Shown here piece by piece: positions 56,726 to 64,000 of a stretch of 64,000 nt of DNA. Positions within the stretch are counted from its first letter, which is position 1; each line of letters opens with the position of its first letter. Below the pieces are notes generated by a model, which was not told where the DNA came from, did no database searches, and was given only the letters and a program-made list of their open reading frames with translations. Source of the stretch: Paenibacillus sp. (lineage in GTDB: Bacteria; Bacillota; Bacilli; Paenibacillales; YIM-B00363). Made by a program: the position numbers and the translations under genes. The stretch spans positions 36,984 to 100,983 of the forward strand of contig NZ_JAPSKE010000021.1 in NCBI RefSeq assembly GCF_031177825.1. The letters run 5' to 3'.

Positions 56726-57022
56726 ATGATGATGTTTGACCATATGTACGACGAGACCGAGAACGCGAAGGTCGACTTTTTCGGATACGCATCGGAGCGG
56801 GCGCGTTATGATTTCGCCATCGTGTATACGAATCGTTTCTTCGGCAAGCCGTTGGTCGTGTGCATGCAGACGGGTCGTTCTTCGCTCCTCTGCGCGGACG
56901 ATCTGGCGGACACGGAGAACTTGCAGCGCATGTTCGCCATCGGCGATGCGGAAGAGGCTCGCGAGCTTGCCGCGCTGCTGAAGCAGCGGCTGCCGCTGCT
57001 GGAGTTTAAAGAGCAATATTGA
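56726..57022 (+). CDS. DUF3055 (SAV0927-family) protein
   Basis: A 98-residue cytosolic protein. ATG 56726 is six bases after AGGGAGG; ATGs at 56720, 56729 and 56732 are alternatives. The sequence matches SAV0927/DUF3055: MFDHMYDETENAKVDFFGYASERARYDFAIVYTNRFFGKPLVVCMQTGRSSLL in parts, then DLADTENLQRMFAIGDAEEARELAALLKQ. Function unknown. A bidirectional terminator follows. Confidence 0.83.
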   Translation: MMMFDHMYDETENAKVDFFGYASERARYDFAIVYTNRFFGKPLVVCMQTGRSSLLCADDLADTENLQRMFAIGDAEEARELAALLKQRLPLLEFKEQY

Positions 57023-57042
57023 TTTTCGCGATACGGTAATGG

Positions 57043-57077
57043 AAAGCCGCGCCCCGAACGATTCGGGGCGCGGCTTT
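57043..57077. terminator. Bidirectional terminator
   Basis: AAAGCCGCGCCCCGAA (57043-57058) pairs exactly with 57062-57077, with T tails on both strands. It separates the DUF3055 and speA genes. Confidence 0.85.
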
Positions 57078-57106
57078 ATTGTTTTCGGGAGAGGCTCGGC
57101 TGCGGA

Positions 57107-58579
57107 TTATTCGTTGATCGCGCGCTCCTCGATGATGACCTTCACGTTCCGGATCGTCTTATCTTCGGGACCTTGCACCGGAAGGCCGATCTCGACGTGC
57201 TCGGTAATGTAATCGATGTTTTCTTGCGAGATGACCTCTCCCGGCAGCAGAATCGGAATGCCCGGCGGATACACCATGATGAATTCGGCGATGATCCGGC
57301 CGTCCGCTTCGGCGAGCGGCACCGATTCGGTCTCGGCGTAGAACGCATCCCGGGGAGAGAGGGCGAGCGTAGGGATTTTCGGGTTTTTCACGATCACGTT
57401 CTTCATCTCGGCGGCGCCGGACTGCTCCGCGGCGATGCCGTGCAGCGCGTCCAGCAGCTTCGCGACCGTATCCTCGGTGTCGCCCGGGGTGACGATGCAC
57501 AAGATATTGTACATGTCGCTCATTTCCACTTCGATGTTGTATCGTTCGCGAAGCTGCTTCTCCGCGTCGTAGCCTGTGATGCCGAGGCGGCGCACATGGA
57601 TGGTCAGCTTCGTCGGATCGTAATCGAACGTCGCCTCCGCGCCCAAGATGTCGTTGCCGAAGCAATACAGCCCGGGAATGGCGTTGATGCGCTCTCGCGC
57701 GTGTCGGGCGAGGCCGATCGCGCGTTCCGCGAGCGCGCGGCCGTTCATCGCGAGGGTGCGGCGGGCCGCGTCCAAGGAAGCGAGCAGCAGGTACGACGTC
57801 GACGTCGTCGTGAGCATCGAGAGAATCGCCTGCACTCGCTTCGGGTTGACGCGGCCGCCTCGAATGTTCAGCACCGAGCTTTGCGTCAGCGAGCCGCCGA
57901 GCTTATGGACGCTCGTCGCCGCCATGTCGGCGCCGGCTTGCATCGCGGAGAGCGGCAGCTCCTCGTGGAAGTGGATATGGACGCCGTGCGCTTCGTCGAC
58001 GAGCACCGGGACGTCGTACGAGTGCGAGAGCTCGACGATTTCCTTCAGGTTCGCGCTGATGCCGAAATACGTCGGGTTAATGACGAGCACCGCCTTCGCG
58101 TCGGGATGTCTCTCGAGCGCGCGTCGCACGGAGCGGGTCGTGACGCCGTGGGCGATGCCGAGCTGCTCGTCCATGGCCGGCGACAAGAAGACCGGCCGGG
58201 CGCCGGCGAAGATGATCGCCGACATAACGGATTTATGCACGTTGCGAGGAACGATGATTTTCTCCCCCGGACCGCAGACGGACATGATCATCGTTTGGAT
58301 GGCGCCGCTCGTGCCCTGCACGGAGAAGAACGTATGGTCGGCGCCGAACGCTTCCGCGGCCAGCCGCTGCGCCTCGAAGATGGCGCCGGAGGGCTGGTGC
58401 AGATCGTCGAGCGGCGCGATGTTGATCAGGTCGATGGACAGAGCGTTGTCGCCGATGAACGAGCGAAACTGCGGGTCCATGCCGACACCTTTCTTATGTC
58501 CTGGGATGTGGAATTGCAGCGGGTCTTTCGCGGCGTGCGCAAGCAGCGCATCGAACAGCGGGGTGCGGGTTTGGTCCAC
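57107..58579 (-). CDS. speA: Arginine decarboxylase (Orn/Lys/Arg decarboxylase family)
   Basis: A 490-residue pyridoxal phosphate enzyme, the same length as Bacillus SpeA. It starts at GTG 58579 after AAAGGGG. PLP binding is shown by FSVQGTSGAIQ, VLVDEAHGVH and the lysine Lys226 in ATSVHKLGGS. The N-terminal LQFHIPGHKKGVG and C-terminal PPGIPILLPGE motifs complete the family pattern. It should turn arginine into agmatine, the first step of one polyamine route; lysine or ornithine use cannot be excluded from sequence alone. It is divergent from the first MFS gene. Confidence 0.92.
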   Translation of the reverse strand: MDQTRTPLFDALLAHAAKDPLQFHIPGHKKGVGMDPQFRSFIGDNALSIDLINIAPLDDLHQPSGAIFEAQRLAAEAFGADHTFFSVQGTSGAIQTMIMSVCGPGEKIIVPRNVHKSVMSAIIFAGARPVFLSPAMDEQLGIAHGVTTRSVRRALERHPDAKAVLVINPTYFGISANLKEIVELSHSYDVPVLVDEAHGVHIHFHEELPLSAMQAGADMAATSVHKLGGSLTQSSVLNIRGGRVNPKRVQAILSMLTTTSTSYLLLASLDAARRTLAMNGRALAERAIGLARHARERINAIPGLYCFGNDILGAEATFDYDPTKLTIHVRRLGITGYDAEKQLRERYNIEVEMSDMYNILCIVTPGDTEDTVAKLLDALHGIAAEQSGAAEMKNVIVKNPKIPTLALSPRDAFYAETESVPLAEADGRIIAEFIMVYPPGIPILLPGEVISQENIDYITEHVEIGLPVQGPEDKTIRNVKVIIEERAINE

Positions 58580-58745
58580 GCGGGAGTCGCCCCTTTCGTG
58601 TTGGGTTTTTGCGAGAACGCAATAGAATTGAGTATAGCAAAAATGGCAGATGTTTCAATAACGATTTTTTCTCGCATATAGTGTTGCTTCCTCGGGCGAA
58701 AATAACCGGAAAAAGCGGCGGAACCCGCCGGAGGGGAGGGACGCG

Positions 58746-59975
58746 ATGCTTAAGGCTCGGCAACGGTCGTTCTTCGGGCGCTTGTCGTCCGGGAACGCCT
58801 TCGTATGGAAGCTGTTATTCATCATGTTTTCGATCGAATTCGTGAAGGGCGCGCTGCTCGTCTCGGTGTTGCCCGTGTACTTCTCCCGGGAGCTCGGCTT
58901 GTCCGCTTACGTGTTGGGCTGGGCGTTCGCGCTGCAATACGTCGGGGATAACGCGTTCCGCGCCCCGGTGGGGTGGATGATCGATCGGTTCGGGTACCGG
59001 CTGCCGATGTCGGCGGGGCTGTCGCTCGGCTTCGCCGGCGTCGCCGCGCTCGCGTGGCTGGACGGCCCCGGTTGGATGCTCGCCGGCTGCTTCCTTCTCG
59101 GAGCGGGCACGTCGCCGCTCTGGCCGTGCGTCGTAGCCGGAACGACGGAAGCGTCGGGCGCGTCGGCGAGCGGGCGGGCCATGTCGGCGATCTATATCGC
59201 TTCGTTCGTCGGAACGGGCGCCGGACCGATCGCGATCAACTATCTCGCGGCCGAAGACGAGATGCGCCTGCCGTTCCTCGTCTGCCTCGCCTTATCGGCC
59301 GCGGCGCTCGCCGCCGGCCTCTTGCTGCCGGGACGGCCGTTCGCGCCCGTCGCCGGCAAGCGAGCGGCGGCGCCGGGCTCGATGGCGGCCGGCATGCTCG
59401 AGACGCTGCGGGGCGTTCCAGGCGGCGCGCTGCTGTACCCGGCCATGTTCTTGCAGACGCTCGCGCTCGGGCTGCTGACGCCGGTCGTCACGCTGTACGC
59501 TCGCGAAGATCTCGGGCTCCGACCGGACGAGTTCAGCGTGCTGCTGTTGACCGGCGGCGGCGCGTCGCTGCTCTTGCTTCTCCTCGTCGGCCGTCTTGCC
59601 GACAAATACGGCACGCGGGCGTTCCTGCTCGCCGGCATCCCGCTGACGGCGGCATCGACGGCGGGATTCGCGGCGGTCGCGAACCGTTCTCAGCTGTTCC
59701 TCGCCGTCGTCGCGGTCGCGATCGGATACGCGCTGCTCATCCCCGCGTGGAACGCGTTCGTCGCGGGATCGATCCCGAAGCAGCGGCGCGGCGCCGCATG
59801 GGGCGCGTTCCTCGCCATCGAAGGCTCCGGCTTCGTCGTCGGACCGATCGTGTCCGGCTGGCTATGGGAGAGCTGGAGCCATCGGGCGCCCTTCCTAGCG
59901 AGCGGCGCGGCGTCGGCGGCGCTATTCGTTCTTTATCTGTTCATTTCCTTCCGAAAATCGGATGTGTTACGATAG
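58746..59975 (+). CDS. MFS transporter
   Basis: A 409-residue protein starting at ATG 58746 after GGAGGGGAGGG. Twelve membrane segments are visible. Motif A after segment 2 is GWMIDRFGYRLPM, and the second-half copy is GRLADKYGTRAF. Layout and length suit a drug-efflux or sugar-type MFS of the DHA1 group. The substrate is unknown. A second MFS gene begins 51 bases downstream on the same strand. Confidence 0.88.
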   Translation: MLKARQRSFFGRLSSGNAFVWKLLFIMFSIEFVKGALLVSVLPVYFSRELGLSAYVLGWAFALQYVGDNAFRAPVGWMIDRFGYRLPMSAGLSLGFAGVAALAWLDGPGWMLAGCFLLGAGTSPLWPCVVAGTTEASGASASGRAMSAIYIASFVGTGAGPIAINYLAAEDEMRLPFLVCLALSAAALAAGLLLPGRPFAPVAGKRAAAPGSMAAGMLETLRGVPGGALLYPAMFLQTLALGLLTPVVTLYAREDLGLRPDEFSVLLLTGGGASLLLLLLVGRLADKYGTRAFLLAGIPLTAASTAGFAAVANRSQLFLAVVAVAIGYALLIPAWNAFVAGSIPKQRRGAAWGAFLAIEGSGFVVGPIVSGWLWESWSHRAPFLASGAASAALFVLYLFISFRKSDVLR

Positions 59976-60026
59976 ACATTGTCGGCTTGGAAGGCCGGCG
60001 GTCCACATACATATGGAGGAACGGGA

Positions 60027-61202
60027 ATGGATAAACGAATAGGCGTCATTATGGTTATGTTGATTACGATTTTCTTAGGCTTCGGCATCATTATCCCGGT
60101 CTTGCCCGAGATGATCGTGGGTTCCGGGGCGGAGCGGTTTCATCTATACGTCATGCTGGCCGTCTATTCGGCCGCATCGTTCGTCTTATCGCCGATCTGG
60201 GGCGCATTGTCCGACAGAATCGGACGCAGGCCCGTCTTAATGACGGGGGTGCTCGGCTTCAGCGCGAGCTTCCTGCTGTTCGGATTGTCCGACGGGAACC
60301 TTGCGCTCATGTACGCCTCGCGCGTCCTCGGCGGCATCTTCTCCGGCGCGACGACGGCGTGCGCGGTCGCGTACGTCGCGGACATCGTGCCGGAGGAGCG
60401 GCGGACGCGCGCCATGGGCCTCGTCGGCATGTCGATCGGGCTCGGGTTCATCTTCGGGCCCGGCATCGGCGGCTTGCTCAGCGTCTTCGGCAACGAGGTG
60501 CCGTTCTTCGCGGCGGCGGGCCTCGCCTTCTGCAATTTCTTGTTCGCGCTCGCGATGCTGAGCGAGTCGCTGCCGCCGGAGCGCCGGCGCATCAAGACGG
60601 CCGGGCCGAAGACGTCGCGGTGGACGGCGTTCCGCGGACCCATCGCCTATCTGTTCGTGCTCATGTTCGTGCTCACGTTCGCGCTCGCCGGGCTCGAGTC
60701 GACGCTTCAGTATTATCAGATCGAGCGGTTCGAGGCGTCGCCGCAGGACATCGGCGTCATGTTCCTCGTGAGCGGCATCGTCGGCGCGATCATTCAAGGC
60801 GGCTTCATCCGCCGTTACGCGAAACCGGGAACGGAGCCTGCGCTCATCCGCTTCGGATTGGTCATACAGGCGCTGGGCTTCATCCTGCTGCTATTCTCCC
60901 GGGACGTCTGGACGGCGTCGCTGTTCATGAGCGTCTTCGCCGTCGGCAACTCGCTCCTTCGTCCGTGCGTCACGTCCCTGATTACGCAGACGACGCAAGC
61001 GGGGCAAGGCGTGACGGGCGGGCTCAGCTCCTCCATGGACAGCCTCGGCCGCATCGCCGGTCCGCTCGTCGCCGGCGGCTTGTTCGAAGCGCAGTCGTCG
61101 CTGCCGTTCTTCGTCGGGGCGGCGGTGTCGCTCGGGGCGATGCTGCTGCTCGGCCGGTTCGTCAATCTGCAACGTCAAGGCGTCGCCGGCGCCGCGAAAT
61201 AA
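60027..61202 (+). CDS. MFS efflux transporter (TCR/Tet-like)
   Basis: A 391-residue protein starting at ATG 60027, seven bases after GGAGGA. Twelve membrane segments are present. Motif A is GALSDRIGRRPVLM, and motif C in segment 5 is GMSIGLGFIFGPGIGG, typical of drug-proton antiporters. The IIPVLPEMI start is shared with tetracycline-type exporters. This supports efflux, but a substrate cannot be named. A terminator follows. Confidence 0.9.
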   Translation: MDKRIGVIMVMLITIFLGFGIIIPVLPEMIVGSGAERFHLYVMLAVYSAASFVLSPIWGALSDRIGRRPVLMTGVLGFSASFLLFGLSDGNLALMYASRVLGGIFSGATTACAVAYVADIVPEERRTRAMGLVGMSIGLGFIFGPGIGGLLSVFGNEVPFFAAAGLAFCNFLFALAMLSESLPPERRRIKTAGPKTSRWTAFRGPIAYLFVLMFVLTFALAGLESTLQYYQIERFEASPQDIGVMFLVSGIVGAIIQGGFIRRYAKPGTEPALIRFGLVIQALGFILLLFSRDVWTASLFMSVFAVGNSLLRPCVTSLITQTTQAGQGVTGGLSSSMDSLGRIAGPLVAGGLFEAQSSLPFFVGAAVSLGAMLLLGRFVNLQRQGVAGAAK

Positions 61203-61236
61203 AGAAGACGCCTCCGCGGAGGCGTCTTCTTTATTT
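61201..61236. terminator. Bidirectional terminator
   Basis: A 15-base perfect stem (61201-61215 with 61218-61232) around GC, with T and A tails on both sides, separates the MFS and YktB genes. Confidence 0.9.
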
Positions 61237-61247
61237 TCGGAAGCCGG

Positions 61248-61901
61248 CTAAAACGACATCCGATACAACGGCATTAGCGTTTCATAAGTGCTGCGAATCG
61301 TCTCGTACAACGCCGGCCCGTCCGACAGCAGCGGGTCGTCGCGGTCGAGGCGGATGCCGACGAGCACCTCGGATTGCTTCGTGCCGGCCAGCTTCTCGGC
61401 CATCCGTCGGAACGCGTCGTCGGTCATCTCGCGATGCGGCGTCCCCTCGGGCTTCATATGGTCCATGGACCATACGTACGACGACGGGACAAGCTTCTTG
61501 ATTTTCTTCAGATCGCGCTCGAGCGCCTGCGCGAAGACGGTCTTCTTGTCGCTCTCGTAGATGATGGCGAATTGGGCGAACGCGTGCGACGCGAACATGC
61601 CGAATTGGAAGTGCGGCAGCATCTTGTATCCACGCTTGTTCGCCGCCCAGGAGACCCAGGTGTCGTTCGGCGCGTGCACGGTGCGGCGGGCGTGCTTCGC
61701 GACGTGGGGGAACATCTCCGCGCCGGCGAGCGCGGACAAGTCGGGCGCCAGCGCCTCTCCGAGCGCGGTCAGCTTCGGACGGACGCGCGCGATCAGCGCC
61801 TCCATGCGCGGTTCGAGACCCGGTATCGTAAAGACGTCGAAATCCGACGGAGCGAAGGCGACGGCTTCGCGGCGCAGGTCTTGTTGCGGAATAACGGTCA
61901 A
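61248..61901 (-). CDS. YktB-family (DUF1054) protein
   Basis: A 217-residue cytosolic protein, close to the 212 residues of Bacillus YktB. It starts at TTG 61901, seven bases after GGAGGAGGAG; the frame is open further to ATG 61934 without a good site. The sequence matches DUF1054: FAPSDFDVFTIPGLEPRMEALIARVRPKLTALG in parts, MFPHVAKHARRTVHAPNDTWVSWAANKRGYKMLPHFQFGMF in parts, and VWSMDHMKPEG. Function unknown. Confidence 0.87.
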   Translation of the reverse strand: MTVIPQQDLRREAVAFAPSDFDVFTIPGLEPRMEALIARVRPKLTALGEALAPDLSALAGAEMFPHVAKHARRTVHAPNDTWVSWAANKRGYKMLPHFQFGMFASHAFAQFAIIYESDKKTVFAQALERDLKKIKKLVPSSYVWSMDHMKPEGTPHREMTDDAFRRMAEKLAGTKQSEVLVGIRLDRDDPLLSDGPALYETIRSTYETLMPLYRMSF

Positions 61902-62067
61902 GCGGTTCTCCTCCTCCTCGAAGTCATTCTCCATTTTACGAAAATTAGGCCCATAAACCAAGTTGCCAATTCATATAAATGAGTATAGTATAAAGGAAAG
62001 AGTGATTTTTCAGAATATTTAGTTATTGGTCGCGTTTTCCTTTGATACAGCTTGGGAGGGGATTGCC

Positions 62068-62664
62068 GTGAACAGAAGCTTTGAAGTGGAATACTGCAAC
62101 TTGGACTTGCGATTCGATCGCCGGACAATCCACAACTTCATCAAGTCGTTGATTCAAGAAGGGTATTCGCTCTATTGGTCCGAGAACGAGTCGCACTTCA
62201 TCGCGTCGATTCGAACCGGCCGCAGGCTCGTAAAACTAAAATTCCAGCGCGTCGGGGAGAGGTTCAAGCTTGTAGGCAATTATTCGTTCCGGGACGAGAA
62301 GCTCGTCGAGTTGATGGAGCGGATGATCGGCGCGACGCGCGGCCACGCCGTCGTGAAGCGGTTCCGCGACAGGCAGATCGTCATCGAAAACATTATGTTC
62401 GGCGAAATTATTCGAATGGTAGAAATTTCGGGAGTTGAGCATAAGGTCGTGTACCAGCGTGAATCGGTCGTGACGTTGGAGGATATCGCGAAGGCGTACC
62501 GTTCGACGCGAGCGGAGGAGCGCATTCCGGTGCTGCGGATGGAAATCGATTATGAATTGGCAACGCTTTCAGAAGCGCTTGCGTTAGGCCACCGCGCAGC
62601 GGCGGACGCCTGCCGCTCGAAGCTGGAGGAGCTGCGCCAGGAGATGCTGCTGCTGGAGGCATAA
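62068..62664 (+). CDS. Conserved Paenibacillaceae protein of unknown function
   Basis: A 198-residue cytosolic protein starting at GTG 62068 after GGGAGGGG. It has mixed strands and helices: LRFDRRTIHNFIKSLIQEGYSLYWS at the start, RGHAVVKRFRDRQIVIENIMFGEIIRMVEISG in the centre, and a long helical C-terminus. I recall similar Paenibacillus proteins carrying the misleading label non-ribosomal peptide synthetase module; no synthetase domain is present here. A terminator follows. Confidence 0.7.
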   Translation: MNRSFEVEYCNLDLRFDRRTIHNFIKSLIQEGYSLYWSENESHFIASIRTGRRLVKLKFQRVGERFKLVGNYSFRDEKLVELMERMIGATRGHAVVKRFRDRQIVIENIMFGEIIRMVEISGVEHKVVYQRESVVTLEDIAKAYRSTRAEERIPVLRMEIDYELATLSEALALGHRAAADACRSKLEELRQEMLLLEA

Positions 62665-62711
62665 CATGAATCGAATTGCATAGGATGGCATGGCATAGCA
62701 TGGCGGATGCG

Positions 62712-62747
62712 GCGCGGACCGGGGGAAACCTCCCGTCCGCGCTTTTT
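62712..62747 (+). terminator. Terminator of the 62068 gene
   Basis: GCGCGGAC (62712-62719) pairs with GTCCGCGC (62735-62742), with a further GGG/CCC pair inside, followed by a T run. Confidence 0.85.
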
Positions 62748-62756
62748 GTAATGGGA

Positions 62757-63226
62757 TCAAGGCTCCACGAACACCCCGAAGCGATACGAAGCCGTATTCC
62801 GATCGCCCCATTCGCCCCAAACGAGAAAGCGATAATACCCGGCTCGCTTCGGCAGCATGAATCCCTCGGCATCCGGCATCGCGGCCGGAACCCACAGCTC
62901 GCCCGAACGGACAAGCACGCCGGAACGGTCCGGACGGACGCGATATAGGATCCGAACGGCGGCGCCCGGAGCGGTCGTCGCGCTTTGCGCTTCGATCATC
63001 GGTTCGAACGTCTCCGGCGGGAGCGGGCTCGAGCAGATGCTTTTTCCTCGTCGACCGCCCAACAAGAGCCTCCGTCGATAACGTCCACGACTTCTCCGTT
63101 TACCGTAATCGAGGGAACTATGCGTTCGTCCGGCTGGGGAGGCGTTGACTTCGTACAACCCGATAAGAAGTTAATGAAAACAAGCGCCGCGCATAATGCC
63201 TTGGACGCAGAGCCGACGAGCCGCAT
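62757..63226 (-). pseudogene. Lipoprotein gene interrupted by a frameshift
   Basis: ATG 63226 follows GAGAGGG. The start encodes a lipoprotein signal ending in FLSGC and then TKSTPPQPDERIVPSITVNGEVVDVIDGGSCWAVDEEK. The frame then turns into Arg-rich sequence without any family pattern. In the -1 frame at an A5 run (63041-63045) the sequence continues as ICSSPLPPETFEP through a beta-sandwich (YYRFLVWGEWGDRNTASYRFGVFVEP) to a stop at 62757, giving 156 residues in all. One lost A would explain it; slippage on the A run is possible. No family is recognised. Confidence 0.65.
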
Positions 63227-63302
63227 CGTTGCATCCCTCTCGATCAATCGACGCGATTCGTTGGGGAAATGTTCCATTGAAATCGCTTCAGAATCGATTG
63301 TA

Positions 63303-63331
63303 TTGGAACTGGACGAGCATTCGTGTAAAAT
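63303..63331 (+). promoter_or_regulatory. Promoter of the 6-phosphogluconate dehydrogenase gene
   Basis: TTGGAA (63303-63308) and TAAAAT (63326-63331) are 17 bases apart, 61 bases before the start codon. Confidence 0.55.
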
Positions 63332-63391
63332 AAGGAAGGTATGAACACGGAAGCTCGAACTATTTTCAAATACAAAGGATGATGATGAACA

Positions 63392-64000
<609 letters not shown>

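Noticed and set aside
57173..58681. 502-codon plus-strand frame
   Set aside because: It is antisense to speA, has low-complexity Arg/Val content and no family pattern.

Overview
The window looks like chromosome from a GC-rich, endospore-forming member of the Paenibacillaceae (Paenibacillus or Cohnella type). The reasons are two alpha/beta-type small acid-soluble spore proteins with sigma-G-like promoters, a Spo0E-family phosphatase, an S-layer-homology protein, YjcZ, YfhH, YktB, DUF1885 and DUF3055 proteins, T-box control of a tRNA synthetase, strong purine-rich ribosome binding sites and frequent TTG/GTG starts. No tRNA, rRNA, prophage, insertion sequence or CRISPR array was seen. Species cannot be fixed from the sequence alone.

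Layout. 1-2650: end of an acyl-CoA ligase, a nucleotidyltransferase and a membrane-anchored glycerophosphodiesterase. 2780-7650: a GntR/YtrA-controlled operon with two ABC exporter pairs and a DUF4097 protein. 7660-11220: small stress and enzyme genes, including a GyrI-like gene under a LexA-like box and a PadR-led operon. 11330-21270: a glycan-oriented block (GntR-LacI regulator, GxGYxYP protein, DUF4965 glutaminase-like protein, GH172 enzyme, AraC regulator) interrupted by an ABC-F ATPase. 21400-24000: DeoR, HNH, YitT and flavin-binding-type genes. 24000-26300: two tandem T-box leaders before a ThrRS that lacks the TGS domain and whose editing site looks dead. 27000-30340: a small exported peptide gene that needs a -1 shift, a lipoprotein, a GH114-like secreted enzyme and a DUF2071 protein. 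30350-33240: WYL regulator, DinB, GNAT and small membrane proteins. 33280-36950: a four-gene operon of two extracytoplasmic cupredoxin proteins, an ECF sigma factor and a zinc-finger anti-sigma factor.

37000-43200: DinB, a chemoreceptor without an external sensor, an HD-GYP protein with a lost HD histidine, a double GNAT and an SLH protein. 43280-50600: FUSC exporter, TRIC-like channel, amidase, two SASPs, a CE7 esterase and a rhodopsin-transducer-like protein. 50660-56550: LysM-M23 endopeptidase, YfhH, a PilZ protein behind a c-di-GMP-I riboswitch and terminator, GNAT, metallo-hydrolase, Spo0E and stalk-domain proteins. 56700-64000: DUF3055, arginine decarboxylase, two MFS transporters, YktB, a conserved Paenibacillus protein, a frameshifted lipoprotein gene and the start of 6-phosphogluconate dehydrogenase.

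Together the genes suggest a soil-type sporeformer with surface polysaccharide turnover, c-di-GMP signalling (riboswitch, PilZ and HD-GYP) and cell-envelope stress response. The most unusual signals are the tandem T-box plus editing-deficient ThrRS, the copper-protein/ECF sigma operon with a perfect palindrome upstream, the c-di-GMP riboswitch feeding a c-di-GMP receptor, an apparent ATC start codon, and two small exported-protein genes that both need a -1 shift.
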